Source: Youngiibacter multivorans | GTDB taxonomy: Bacteria; Bacillota; Clostridia; Clostridiales; Clostridiaceae | DNA length: 36,665 nt | Direction: 5' to 3' | NCBI RefSeq assembly: GCF_017873395.1 | Contig: NZ_JAGGKC010000034.1 | Location: forward strand, 1-36,665 | Part shown: piece after piece, positions 24,435 to 32,852 of the stretch | How the letters are laid out: every line of letters starts with the position of its first letter | Position numbering within the stretch: position 1 is the first letter of the stretch | Made by a program: the position numbers and the translations under genes | The notes under the pieces: model-generated | Seen by the model: the letters and a program-made list of their open reading frames with translations, nothing else | Databases searched by the model: none | What the model was told of the DNA's origin: nothing

Positions 24435-24977
24435 TCACCTCAATCTTTTGAGGAGAGCTGACTTGACTTCTTCCATCTTTTTCCTTATGGAACCGTCCAT
24501 CAGACTGTCTCCTATCCTTATGACCATGCCGCCGATTATAGATTCGTCGACTATCTCATCAAGGATTATCTTAACATTGTACTTGTTCTGCAGCTTCTCA
24601 ATAAGCTCGGCCTTCTGTCTTTCGGTAATTGGCTTCGCCACTGTTATAGTAGCTATCTTTATGTTCTTGTTCTCAAGGTCTATCTTCTTGAGCTCCCTGA
24701 TCTTCTCCTTAAGGAACAGTATCCTGTCCTTTTCGATGAGAAGCAGTATGAAAGTAAGGAGGTCCTCATCAACCTTACCCTTAAGGATGTTTATGAAGAA
24801 CTTCTTCTTCTCCTTTGTGGGTATCTCAGGATGCTTGACTACTCCCTCAATATCAGGGTTACTGTGTATCATCTCGTCGATCTCTTCAAGGTCTTTTATA
24901 TACTTATCAACGGAGTCCTTCTGCCTGGCCACATCATAGAGGGCCTGTGCATATCTTCTGTCAAGGTATTCGTACAT
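24435..24977 (-). CDS. atpH: ATP synthase delta subunit
   Basis: A 180-residue peripheral-stalk subunit: an N-terminal helical bundle (RRYAQALYDVA at the start) and a C-terminal segment with VDESIIGGMVIRIGDSLMDGSIRKKM, the most conserved part of the family. Starts 2 bases after atpF. Confidence 0.96.
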   Translation of the reverse strand: MYEYLDRRYAQALYDVARQKDSVDKYIKDLEEIDEMIHSNPDIEGVVKHPEIPTKEKKKFFINILKGKVDEDLLTFILLLIEKDRILFLKEKIRELKKIDLENKNIKIATITVAKPITERQKAELIEKLQNKYNVKIILDEIVDESIIGGMVIRIGDSLMDGSIRKKMEEVKSALLKRLR

Positions 24978-24979
24978 GC

Positions 24980-25459
24980 TTATACACCAACCTTCTGTAT
25001 GACTTCATCCACGAGCCTCTCGTGGACCTCCTCCGTGATCTCCTCTCCGAGGACCTTCTTTGAAAGGATGGTTGCGAGGCCTACGACCTCTTCCCTCATT
25101 TCCTTCCTTGCATTCTCAAGCTCCCTGTCGGCGTCCATTTCAGCTCTCTTTACGATGAGCTTGCCTTCCTGCCTTGCCTCATCCACGATTTCATCGTAGA
25201 GGTTCTCAGCCCTGGTCTTGAAGTCCTTGATTATGCCCTTTCCGGTTTCCTTGGCCTTTTCAGCCTCGATCTTTGCTATCTCAAATGTCTTTGCAGCCTC
25301 AAGCTTATCGGCTTCCGCCTGGTCGAGGCTTTTCCTTATCATGTTGTTTCTCTCGGTAATGACAGCTTCCAGTTTCTTGAAAAAGAACTTCTTCATGAAG
25401 AAGTAGAATATCACAAGATTTATAACTGCCGCGATTACCTCAGACAAGTGTATGCTCAT
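24980..25459 (-). CDS. atpF: ATP synthase b subunit
   Basis: A 159-residue peripheral-stalk subunit with one N-terminal membrane helix (VIAAVINLVIFYFFMKKFFF) followed by a long charged, coiled-coil helix rich in Glu, Lys and Ala. Normal length for a single-chain b subunit. Lies 28 bases after atpE. Confidence 0.96.
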   Translation of the reverse strand: MSIHLSEVIAAVINLVIFYFFMKKFFFKKLEAVITERNNMIRKSLDQAEADKLEAAKTFEIAKIEAEKAKETGKGIIKDFKTRAENLYDEIVDEARQEGKLIVKRAEMDADRELENARKEMREEVVGLATILSKKVLGEEITEEVHERLVDEVIQKVGV

Positions 25460-25487
25460 TTAATCGCCTCCCGTAAAGCTCCTTATG

Positions 25488-25727
25488 CTACGCCACTCCT
25501 ATGAATATGAGAAGTATCGACACAAGCAGTCCGTATATGGCAGTTGCCTCCGCGAAGGCGTTACCTATGACTAGTACCGATATGATCTTTGAGCTTGCTT
25601 CAGGCTGCCTTGATACGGCTTCAACGGCCTTTCCTGTAGAAAGTCCTGTTGAGACTCCTGCTCCAAGTCCTGCAAGTACCGCAATTGCGGCTCCGAGTGC
25701 TGACATTGCCAATGCTAAATTATCCAT
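25488..25727 (-). CDS. atpE: ATP synthase c subunit
   Basis: A 79-residue two-helix proteolipid forming the rotor ring. The loop motif RQPE is at 40-43 and the ion-carrying carboxylate is E60 in AFAEATAIYG. Compared with well-known Na+-type c subunits, the helix-1 glutamine position is T27 and the residue after the carboxylate is A61 instead of Ser; T62 and Y65 are kept. This partial Na+ signature favours H+ coupling, but does not settle it. It sits between atpB and atpF as usual. Confidence 0.96.
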   Translation of the reverse strand: MDNLALAMSALGAAIAVLAGLGAGVSTGLSTGKAVEAVSRQPEASSKIISVLVIGNAFAEATAIYGLLVSILLIFIGVA

Positions 25728-25748
25728 ACTTAAGATTCCTCCAAAAAT

Positions 25749-26459
25749 TTATTCGTGATGGCCTGTTGCTTCGTCGCTCACTATCTTAATCTGTACCATA
25801 GTGAGGAATGTGAATATGACTGCCTGAATCAGGCCGTCGAAAATGTCGAAGTACATATGAAATGGTATAGGTATGAGAAGCTGAGCAAAGAAATTCAGCT
25901 CATGCAGTGCTCCATAGATCAGTGACATTACTGTCGTTGCAGCTACCACGTTACCAAAAAGCCTTAAGCTTAGCGATACAGGAAGCAGCAGCCTGTCAAG
26001 GAGAGTAATCGGGAACAGGAACGGATACGGCTTGAAGTATGACTTGATATAGTTGCCAAGTCCTCCATTCCTTATTGCAGTAGCCTGCACGACAACAAAT
26101 GACGTAAGTCCTAATCCGAGTGTTGTCGAGAAGCTGGTGGTCGGTGGTTGTATCCCTATGAGTCCGACGAAGTTCACCAGTATGAGGAACATGATTATCG
26201 AGCCGATGAAAGGCACGAAAGACATGAACTTCTCACCCATGTTGTCGCTTACGAGTCCGTATATGAAGTTGTAGGCGGCTTCCATGATTACCTGCTTCTT
26301 TTTCTCGGGTATGACCTTAAGGTCACGCGTCAGAAAATACACGACCAGCATGGAAATAAGCACAATAGCCGTGGTAACAATCATCGGCTGAGTTAGTGCA
26401 ATGCCAATACCTGCCAGTTCGAACTCCAGAATCGGTTCTGCGGTCAAGAATTCAACCAT
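25749..26459 (-). CDS. atpB: ATP synthase a subunit
   Basis: A 236-residue membrane stator subunit. The essential arginine is in LSLRLFGNVVAATTVMSL, and the C-terminal helix has FDGLIQAVIFTFLTMVQI, both typical. The frame is open to an ATG at 26477, but the start at 26459 is preferred because GGGAG lies 7 bases before it and this ATG is 4 bases after the AtpI stop codon. Confidence 0.95.
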   Translation of the reverse strand: MVEFLTAEPILEFELAGIGIALTQPMIVTTAIVLISMLVVYFLTRDLKVIPEKKKQVIMEAAYNFIYGLVSDNMGEKFMSFVPFIGSIIMFLILVNFVGLIGIQPPTTSFSTTLGLGLTSFVVVQATAIRNGGLGNYIKSYFKPYPFLFPITLLDRLLLPVSLSLRLFGNVVAATTVMSLIYGALHELNFFAQLLIPIPFHMYFDIFDGLIQAVIFTFLTMVQIKIVSDEATGHHE

Positions 26460-26463
26460 TGAA

Positions 26464-26832
26464 TCACTCCCTTTCATCCTTTATTTTTAACGAGTAGATG
26501 ATTAGCGCGACAAAGTTCATTATGAAACCGCCCATATACGCCAGGACATACATCCTGTCCATCCTGAACAGGAGACCTCCAATAAGAGCCACCGCAAGGA
26601 TCCTTGCAAATGTCGACAGACCTCCCCAAAGTCCGGATATCCTTCCAGTCACCGAAAAGCTGGCAACGAAGGCAGACAGGCTGAAATTAACTGAAGACAC
26701 AATGCTTCCAATTAAAAAAACCAGCCCCATCCGATATCCGGCAAAAAAGCCAATGATGATTGCTGCAACGGAGGACACTGCCATATTGATCCACAATACT
26801 CTTAAAGCCATTGATTTCAACGATTTGTCCAT
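26464..26832 (-). CDS. atpI: AtpI-like small membrane protein
   Basis: A 122-residue protein with about four hydrophobic segments, first gene of the atp operon. AtpI proteins help assemble the c ring or carry Mg2+. The family is poorly conserved; the call rests on position before atpB, size and membrane layout (for example SSVAAIIIGFFAGYRMGLVFLIGSIVSSVNF). Ribosome site AAAGGAG precedes the ATG. Confidence 0.85.
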   Translation of the reverse strand: MDKSLKSMALRVLWINMAVSSVAAIIIGFFAGYRMGLVFLIGSIVSSVNFSLSAFVASFSVTGRISGLWGGLSTFARILAVALIGGLLFRMDRMYVLAYMGGFIMNFVALIIYSLKIKDERE

Positions 26833-26855
26833 AAAGACTCCTTTGTCAATAGTTA

Positions 26856-26884
26856 ATTATATTCCTGTCAATCGAAGATATCAA
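26856..26884 (-). promoter_or_regulatory. Sigma-A-type promoter of the atp operon
   Basis: On the minus strand, TTGATA (-35) and a consensus TATAAT (-10) are separated by 17 bases, with the -10 box 24 bases before the atpI start codon. Confidence 0.8.
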
Positions 26885-27164
26885 GTTGCCCAAGAATTGT
26901 ACAACGTTTACAAGTTTAACTTTTAACAAAAAACTTGAATGTAGTTTGAAATACCATGTTTAAAATACCGTAAACACTTGGAAAATCAATATTTTCCGGG
27001 AATAAAACTCCTCCTTTTATTCTAATCTTAACCTATTTCACAAAAAATAATAAATTGTTAACTTTTCATCATTATCATGGTAGTTACAGCCTGAAAAGTT
27101 CAATAAAGGTACATTCCGAACCCAAAAAAACACAATATCCATCAAATTTACAGGATAAGAATCA
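26885..27164. other. Intergenic stretch upstream of the atp promoter
   Basis: AT-rich, stops in all frames, nothing recognised. It lies between the atp promoter and the orphan hairpin at 27165. Confidence 0.4.
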
Positions 27165-27198
27165 GACCGTGTCAGGCTGATATTTCCCTGACACGGTC
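27165..27198 (-). terminator. Hairpin, probably the terminator of the AlbA_2-type remnant
   Basis: Perfect 12-bp stem GACCGTGTCAGG / CCTGACACGGTC with a 10-nt loop. It lies about 60 bases past the stop of the 29-codon remnant on the minus strand. No strong U tract follows on that strand, so its role is inferred from position. Confidence 0.55.
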
Positions 27199-27259
27199 AT
27201 TTAAATCATTTTGTTTCTTTAAGCTTATAGCACAGGTATTTGCAGCTAAGAGGCTTCTC

Positions 27260-27349
27260 TCAATCAGTGTTTTTTATGGAAATGACTGTCTTCTTGGTAT
27301 TGTCAGTAACTTCTCGTTTGAACTCGGTGGTTTGGTTTTCAACAAGCAT
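27260..27349 (-). pseudogene. Remnant of an AlbA_2 (divergent AAA_4) DNA-binding protein gene, 5' end only
   Basis: A 29-codon frame reading MLVENQTTEFKREVTDNTKK then TVISIKNTD and a stop. This matches the start of AlbA_2-domain proteins (typically ENQTTEFKREYTDDIKKTVVAFANTDGG), which are regulators or helicase-like proteins of 400-500 residues. The text breaks off exactly where GG normally follows NTD; the rest of the gene is missing and a hairpin follows. AGGA lies about 8 bases before the ATG, so a peptide may still be made. A Fur-box-like palindrome lies upstream. Confidence 0.6.
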
Positions 27350-27386
27350 GAAACACATCCTGCTATTATGCTAATTAAATATACAT

Positions 27387-27412
27387 CTGATGATTATTAT
27401 AATCATTATCAG
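27387..27412. promoter_or_regulatory. Fur-box-like palindrome
   Basis: A 26-base near-palindrome (22 of 26 positions symmetrical) containing TGATAATGATTAT on the minus strand, close to the 7-1-7 Fur consensus TGATAAT-N-ATTATCA. It lies about 40 bases upstream of the AlbA_2-type remnant. Other ferric-uptake-family regulators (PerR, Zur) use similar sites. Confidence 0.45.
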
Positions 27413-27484
27413 GTGATTATTAACATAACGAACAGAATCCATAAGGAATGCGAAAGGAAATCCTGAATATTGCCTGGAAAGCTT

Positions 27485-27522
27485 AAGGGGCAGGCAACTG
27501 AAAAATCAGCTGTCTGCCCCTT
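27485..27522 (-). terminator. Terminator of the ABC exporter gene
   Basis: Stem AAGGGGCAG / CTGCCCCTT, extended inward by further pairs (ACTGA/TCAG) around a small A-rich loop, six bases after the stop codon of the ABC gene. Confidence 0.78.
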
Positions 27523-27527
27523 GTTAC

Positions 27528-29372
27528 TTATTGTTTGCCTGCCGCATCAGGCACAAGACGGAACTGCGTTTCATATAGCTCCGCATATAGCCCGCCGGCT
27601 TCAATAAGGTCATTGTGCACGCCTCTCTCAGCTATTTTTCCATCACTCAATACAAGTATCTCATCTGCTGCAAGGATCGTGGAAAGGCGGTGAGCAATGA
27701 TTATGCTGGTGTGTGATGCAATCAGAGGTTCAATGGCCTGCTGAATCAGGTTCTCCGATATTGAGTCAAGGGAAGAGGTTGCTTCATCGAAAATGAGCAC
27801 TGAAGGATTTTTTAAAAGCACTCTCGCTATGGATATTCGCTGCTTTTCTCCACCTGAGAGCTTCAGCCCCCTGTTGCCGACAATTGTATCATAGCCATCA
27901 GGCTGAGCTTCAATGAAGTCATGTATGTTAGCCTTTCTGCATGCCTCTTTTAGCTCATCAAGTGTTGCATCCGGCTTAGCATATAGTAGATTGTCCCTTA
28001 CTGTGCCGTTGAAGAGGTAGGTGTCCTGCGTCACAACGCCAACATTGCTCCTGAGGAAGCCAAGGTCCAATTTCCTCACATCAATCCCGTCAAAGCTGAC
28101 TACGCCTTCTGTAGCATCAAATATTCGTGGTATAAGGTTTATGATTGTGCTCTTGCCTGCACCGGACGGCCCGACTATCGCTATGCTCTTCCCGCTCTCA
28201 AGGGAGAATGAGATATCCTTAAGTATCGGGCGTTCCGGTTCATACTCGAAGCTTACATGTGAAAAGGTAATGTTGCCTTCAGATCTATCAGGAATGATGG
28301 CATCAGGAGAATTCTTTATTTCCACCGGCATGTCAAAATAGTCAAATATCCTTGTAAAAAGTGCCATAGACCTTATCCAGTCAACCTGGATGTTAAGCAG
28401 CGAATTGACAGGAGAATACATCCTTCCCAGAAGTGCTACGAGTACTGTAATGTCACCCACAGTCAAATCAGCATCATACCGCATCATAAGAATACCTCCA
28501 ATGAGATATATGAGCATCGGGCCAATGCTTGAAAAGGTCCTTAAAACCAGTCGGAACCATCTGCCGGCCATGTTTTCCCGGATATTCATCCCGATCATCC
28601 GATGGTTTGCAGCTTCATAGCGTTTATATTCATGGCTCTCCATGCTGAAGAGCTTCACCAGCATCTGGCCGCTGACTGAAAGAGTCTCATTGAGAATGCC
28701 ATTGATTTCATCGTTGCAGGCCTGAGCTTCCCTTGTAAGCGTCCACCTGGCCTTTCCCACCCTTTTGGTAGGAATCGTGAAAAGCGGCACGATCAATATC
28801 CCTACTGTAGCGAGAATCCAGTTCTTTCTGTACATGGCCACAGTGGCAGCTATCAGCGTTATGGAGTTTGCAAGTATGCTTGTGAGAGTATTTGTTATAA
28901 TCTGCTGGACGCCTGATATATCGCTGGTCATGCGGGTTATGATGTCACCCTGGTTATTCGTTGTGAAGAACCGGTGCGACATTGACTGAAGATGCCTGAA
29001 CATCTTGTTCCGCATGTCAAAGGTTATATGCTGGGCAATCCAGGTGTTAAGATAGCTCTCAAGCACTCCAATCAGGTTTGCACCGAGAGTCACCAGGAGT
29101 GAAAGAAAGGTCAGAGAAATTAGCGAATTCAGATTGCGTCCTATAAGTCCATCGTCTATGATCCTTCCTGCAAGTATTGACGGTACGATTCCCAAAATGG
29201 AGGAAAGCAGTATCGCCACCAGCACAAGCACCATCTGCTTCCAGTATGGAATAAGATATGACCCTATACGCCTCAGAAGTTTTCCTGTGACTTTCGGCCT
29301 GTTTGCTTTCTCCTGTTCGGTAAGGAATCCACGGCTCCCGCGGCCAAAACCTCCCCCTTTATTCATCTCCAT
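27528..29372 (-). CDS. ABC exporter, half-transporter with fused ATPase (MsbA/multidrug type)
   Basis: A 614-residue protein: a soluble N-terminal tail, six transmembrane helices (about 40-330), then the nucleotide-binding domain with Walker A GPSGAGKST, a Q-loop VTQDTYLF, signature LSGGEKQR, Walker B VLIFDEATSSLDS and the switch His in IIAHRLST. It works as a dimer exporting drugs, lipids or peptides. The gene overlaps the upstream MarR gene by 10 bases; GGGAG lies 9 bases before the first ATG, and a second ATG lies two codons later. Co-transcription with MarR and the tandem operators indicate drug-inducible expression. Confidence 0.95.
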   Translation of the reverse strand: MEMNKGGGFGRGSRGFLTEQEKANRPKVTGKLLRRIGSYLIPYWKQMVLVLVAILLSSILGIVPSILAGRIIDDGLIGRNLNSLISLTFLSLLVTLGANLIGVLESYLNTWIAQHITFDMRNKMFRHLQSMSHRFFTTNNQGDIITRMTSDISGVQQIITNTLTSILANSITLIAATVAMYRKNWILATVGILIVPLFTIPTKRVGKARWTLTREAQACNDEINGILNETLSVSGQMLVKLFSMESHEYKRYEAANHRMIGMNIRENMAGRWFRLVLRTFSSIGPMLIYLIGGILMMRYDADLTVGDITVLVALLGRMYSPVNSLLNIQVDWIRSMALFTRIFDYFDMPVEIKNSPDAIIPDRSEGNITFSHVSFEYEPERPILKDISFSLESGKSIAIVGPSGAGKSTIINLIPRIFDATEGVVSFDGIDVRKLDLGFLRSNVGVVTQDTYLFNGTVRDNLLYAKPDATLDELKEACRKANIHDFIEAQPDGYDTIVGNRGLKLSGGEKQRISIARVLLKNPSVLIFDEATSSLDSISENLIQQAIEPLIASHTSIIIAHRLSTILAADEILVLSDGKIAERGVHNDLIEAGGLYAELYETQFRLVPDAAGKQ

Positions 29373-29836
29373 CTTCTGTCACTCCCGTGATTATGTTTAC
29401 TATTTTCCGGATTTTCAGGAAATGTTATCTGCTCTAGTCCGTCAGAGAGCTTCTCAGCCAGCTGTGTAAAAGTCTCAGCCTCTTCTACAGTAAGTATTTC
29501 CCCGATTGCTTCATTGAAGCGTTTCCTGTCCTCACGGATCGCTTCCAGCTGAGCTATGCACTTTGGCTGCAGCTGTACTATGAATACACGCTGGTCAAGC
29601 GGACTCCTCACACGCAGAAGCAGCTGGTCATGCTCCAGCTCTGCAAGCTTCTCATTTAGTGATGATGGTCTTAAATCCAACTGCTCGGCAAGTTCTCTTG
29701 TTGAAATCCCCTCATTAGATTGGATGATATTCAGCATTCTATATACCCCCCGCCCCATATGTGTCCTACCAGTATTTCGGCGGCGCAGAAGTCTCATCAC
29801 CCGGTCAAGTGAAGCAAGCATTGCTTCCTGATTCAT
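29363..29836 (-). CDS. MarR-family repressor of the ABC exporter
   Basis: A 157-residue winged-helix regulator. Helix-turn-helix: NEGISTRELAEQLDLRPSSLNEKLAELEHDQLLLRV, followed by the wing SPLDQRVFIVQLQP. An ATG at 29845 is in frame, but AAGGA is only one base before it, whereas it lies 9 bases before the ATG at 29836; the latter start is preferred. The gene overlaps the exporter gene, and two CAGGTACCTG palindromes cover its own promoter, so it most likely represses the whole unit until a ligand binds. Confidence 0.92.
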   Translation of the reverse strand: MNQEAMLASLDRVMRLLRRRNTGRTHMGRGVYRMLNIIQSNEGISTRELAEQLDLRPSSLNEKLAELEHDQLLLRVRSPLDQRVFIVQLQPKCIAQLEAIREDRKRFNEAIGEILTVEEAETFTQLAEKLSDGLEQITFPENPENSKHNHGSDRRWR

Positions 29837-29858
29837 AAATTTCATTCCTTTTTTATTT

Positions 29859-29911
29859 GACAGGTACCTGTCTATTTTCTAAATAATACAACAGGTACCT
29901 GCTATATTCAA
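29859..29911 (-). promoter_or_regulatory. Promoter with two MarR operators
   Basis: Minus-strand promoter: TTGAAT (-35, 29906-29911), 17-base spacer, TATTAT (-10, 29883-29888). Two perfect 10-bp palindromes CAGGTACCTG are present: one fills the spacer (29892-29901), the other lies just downstream of the -10 (29861-29870, extended to GACAGGTACCTGTC). Their centres are 31 bases apart, close to three helical turns, so two dimers would sit on the same face of the DNA. Confidence 0.82.
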
Positions 29912-30120
29912 GGATTACTTTACAATCGGCCAACACAAAGAACTTGCTATCCTCTGCTGACTATAAATTGAAGTCTGCTTACAAACTTAATATCCATATT
30001 TCCCAAAAGACAAGTTCTGGAAAATATCACTGCAACAGGGTTTAAGTAATATTTTTCATAGAGCAAATATTTATAATCTGATCTAACCTTCAAGATAATC
30101 CGAGATTCCTGCAAATGAAA
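29912..30120. other. Intergenic stretch, nothing recognised
   Basis: AT-rich sequence between the MarR promoter and the terminator of the acetate carrier gene. No frame, repeat or fold stood out. Confidence 0.4.
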
Positions 30121-30147
30121 TACAGCTCAGGGTAAAGCTGAGCTGTA
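30121..30147 (-). terminator. Terminator of the SatP gene
   Basis: Perfect 10-bp stem TACAGCTCAG / CTGAGCTGTA with a 7-nt loop, 24 bases after the stop codon, followed on the minus strand by UUUCAUUU. Confidence 0.8.
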
Positions 30148-30170
30148 AATAAATGCCTGTTATTCAGATG

Positions 30171-30782
30171 CTATTTGAATATTCCGAAAGGCTTTCCTAC
30201 TGGGAGAACCAGCTTTCCGAAATGCACGTTGAGAACCGCAGCTGCAGCTCCGTAGAAGGAAAGCAGCGCTATTCCAAGCTCTGACCATGCAGCAAGTCCG
30301 TGTGTGAACTCGTGCATGATTCCGAATGATGATAGTGTAAGCCCTATGAAAAGGAGGTCTATGAGGCAGAATATGGTGAACAGGACCTTGTGGGTCTCCA
30401 TGGCACCTACCGTCATAAAGACAGAGAAAATGAGATATCCAAGGAATGCAACGCCAAGCTGTCTCGGATCTGCTGCAGCCTTAAGTGCTTCACCGAAGAA
30501 TCCAGCCTGTACGAGCCAGGTCATTGCCACTCCAAGCCAGAAGAACGCATATCCTCCGAACGCTGTCATACCGAATGTGTTGTTGTGCTTGCCATCCATG
30601 ATGCTTGCATAAAGCTGTGCGCATGCGCCCAGGAATATCGCCCATGGAATTACCAGCGACGTGCCATGAGTAAGCCCAAGCTTCTGCGATGACGCTACCA
30701 ATGTTACCATGGCAAGCCCGAAAAGTCCCAACGCCGATGGATCTGCTACTACCACTTTTACCTTCTGAATCCTGTCTTCCAT
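30171..30782 (-). CDS. satP: SatP/YaaH (GPR1/FUN34) acetate-succinate carrier
   Basis: A 203-residue protein with six membrane segments, of the acetate uptake family. DPSALGLFGLAM near residue 14 stands for the family's NPAPLGL motif, and LGYLIFSVFMTVGAME lies in the middle. It moves acetate or short carboxylates with protons. A longer frame begins at 30887, but the ATG at 30782 is preferred: GGAGG lies 4 bases before it and the residues before it are not family-like. Monocistronic. Confidence 0.92.
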   Translation of the reverse strand: MEDRIQKVKVVVADPSALGLFGLAMVTLVASSQKLGLTHGTSLVIPWAIFLGACAQLYASIMDGKHNNTFGMTAFGGYAFFWLGVAMTWLVQAGFFGEALKAAADPRQLGVAFLGYLIFSVFMTVGAMETHKVLFTIFCLIDLLFIGLTLSSFGIMHEFTHGLAAWSELGIALLSFYGAAAAVLNVHFGKLVLPVGKPFGIFK

Positions 30783-30981
30783 AAATCCTCCGAATATACT
30801 ATTATTGCCTGCAGTCCAATGATTTTGACCGCAACTACAAGTATATTTTTTAACAGGTCGGGTGTCAATAGGCTTTTGAGTCAACATGAAAATTCTGTCA
30901 TGCCATGCCGGTCTACCGGCTAACTCTCACATGACCCTGTCAAAATGAAAATTAGCGCGTCCTTGATATACTAATTATATA

Positions 30982-32214
30982 TTATTTTGAATCAACTATT
31001 TCTTTTTCGAACTCTCTGCTAATTCTGTGAATGCTCGGCCTGCTTTTCGTTTTTTCCGCATAACCTTTGTTTATAAGGCCATCCATTGCCTTACCAAATT
31101 TGAACCTTGTTATATTCAACATCTTCTGGATTTCAATATCTATTGTTGTTGACCGGAAGACCCATGATTGGCAAAGCATGTGCAAGACTTCCTTCTCCAA
31201 AGCTGAGTCAAAATCCATCCTACTCATTAGACTATTTACTTTTTCCAATAGCTCAATGCTTCCATTCAACTCCTCCATTAGCTTTAATTGACCCTGATGG
31301 ACGATCTTAAGCATTTGAAAAACAAGCATTGTGCCCTCACCTCTATTGTTTGGTTCAGATGTCTCGGTGAAGGCTTCATAGTATTTCTTTTTAAAGCTGT
31401 TGACCATATGTGAGAAGCTTATCGCAGTTAATGAGTCAAGTTTTGCAGCCATGTACTTGCAGGTTATGTAGCGACCAATTCTACCGTTTCCATCATAGAA
31501 CGGATGAATATATTCAAAATAGTAATGTGCAACCATAATTTTAATAAGGTAGGGATAGTCTTCCGAATTCAAGATTTCAATGAATTCCTGAAGTCCCTTT
31601 ACTATCGATGCCTCATCTGGATTCCCTCTGTGCAGTATTTCAAGCGAATTATTATGGATATATACTTCTTTGGTCCTGAACATTTCTCCATCAGGCATAT
31701 TCGATTCCGATATCTCTTCAGCCAACATCTCATCATATATTTTCCTTATGTCTGAGACATTTTTAATGGGTGAAAAGGGCTTATAAAAAAGTGAATGATA
31801 TGAGTTCGCGATCCCCTTAAAACGAGCGTGTTCATGACTTTTCAGCGTTACTGTCGAAATAGCATCCTCTATCTCACGTTTTGTGCTTAGCACCCCTTCA
31901 ATTTCATTCGTACTCATTATTTCATCAAGCAGAACCTTAAGAAAATAGCGTTCTTGAGCAGCAACCGGCAGTTTTGACAAGATGCTGTTTATTTTCGAAG
32001 TGTTCTCTTCGATTTTTTCTTGCAGCATATCCAGCTCGTTATTATTGACTACAAAAATCTCATATGACTTTGAAAGTCTTAATCCTCGCTGCAGTGGATT
32101 GATTGAAATTCCTGTTTTATATGTGCAATAATCATTAATTCTTCTTTGGTACTCCTGTTCCATTAAAGCTGGACTATCATAGTTTATAATCCTCAAAGCC
32201 TTATATTTTTGCAA
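30982..32214 (-). CDS. Fic-domain protein, class II (N-terminal inhibitory helix)
   Basis: A 410-residue putative AMP-transferase. The catalytic motif HPFYDGNGRIGR is intact (237-248, catalytic H237), so the enzyme should transfer AMP or another nucleotide-derived group to protein hydroxyls. The N-terminal self-inhibitory motif (S/T)xxxE(G/N) is present as TNEIEG (102-107, inhibitory E106), defining class II. The C-terminal ~50 residues (ITRFKFGKAMDGLINKGYAEK) look like a winged helix. The start is TTG with GGAGAGG about 8 bases upstream; no ATG with a ribosome site is near. It stands alone next to decayed DNA and looks more A+T-rich than its neighbours, fitting an acquired gene. No antitoxin is seen beside it. 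Confidence 0.9.
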   Translation of the reverse strand: MQKYKALRIINYDSPALMEQEYQRRINDYCTYKTGISINPLQRGLRLSKSYEIFVVNNNELDMLQEKIEENTSKINSILSKLPVAAQERYFLKVLLDEIMSTNEIEGVLSTKREIEDAISTVTLKSHEHARFKGIANSYHSLFYKPFSPIKNVSDIRKIYDEMLAEEISESNMPDGEMFRTKEVYIHNNSLEILHRGNPDEASIVKGLQEFIEILNSEDYPYLIKIMVAHYYFEYIHPFYDGNGRIGRYITCKYMAAKLDSLTAISFSHMVNSFKKKYYEAFTETSEPNNRGEGTMLVFQMLKIVHQGQLKLMEELNGSIELLEKVNSLMSRMDFDSALEKEVLHMLCQSWVFRSTTIDIEIQKMLNITRFKFGKAMDGLINKGYAEKTKSRPSIHRISREFEKEIVDSK

Positions 32215-32800
32215 TTACAACACCTCTCCTTGCATCTTATTTTAAATATACAGTAAATATTAAAATAAGAAAATATAAATTTTGATTGTAATGAAAATAT
32301 CACGAGAAATTTCATTTTAAAATCCCATCTAAGTTCAAAACAACATCCCAACAACAACCCTCGGTTTGGGATAGCCATAATGCTTAATCTAGATACAAAG
32401 ATGCTGATACTGATGCTTATCAGTTGTTACAATTATCAGATTAACAGACTTCCAATTATCTTAGGTACTATATTATATCCAGTTTTCATCAACTCATATT
32501 TTATATAACTATACTCACCTTACGGTAAAACATGCACTTCAAGTTCGACCAAAACTGCACCTGATATACCTAAAAATATATATGATTGACAAAAATATGC
32601 ACAACGAAAAATGGAGCATTAGCGAGCAAGAGCAAGTTTGAGGAAGTATCAGAAAGCCACATGCTCGTTATCTGATTTTTCAGTTAATTCATCATTTGCC
32701 CTGGAATCCCGCATATCATATAATACATACAAGAAGAAGTTCTAATACAATTCGAGAATAAACATTTTGAAATGGCTGGCATTGAAAAACCTGCGGTAAG
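32215..32800. other. Decayed AT-rich intergenic stretch
   Basis: Nearly 600 bases with stops in all frames and no recognisable gene. A 14-base string CCAAAACTGCACCT occurs at about 32549 and again near 33070, suggesting duplicated remnants of one older element. No promoter for the Fic gene is clear. Confidence 0.45.
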
Positions 32801-32852
32801 ACTAACCAAACCAACCAACCAACTAAACCAACCAACTAACCAAACCAAACCA
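32801..32852. repeat. (AACC)-rich low-complexity tract
   Basis: A run built from AACC/AAACC/AACTAACC units covering about 50 bases directly before the 23-bp repeats. It is not coding in any frame. Confidence 0.8.
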
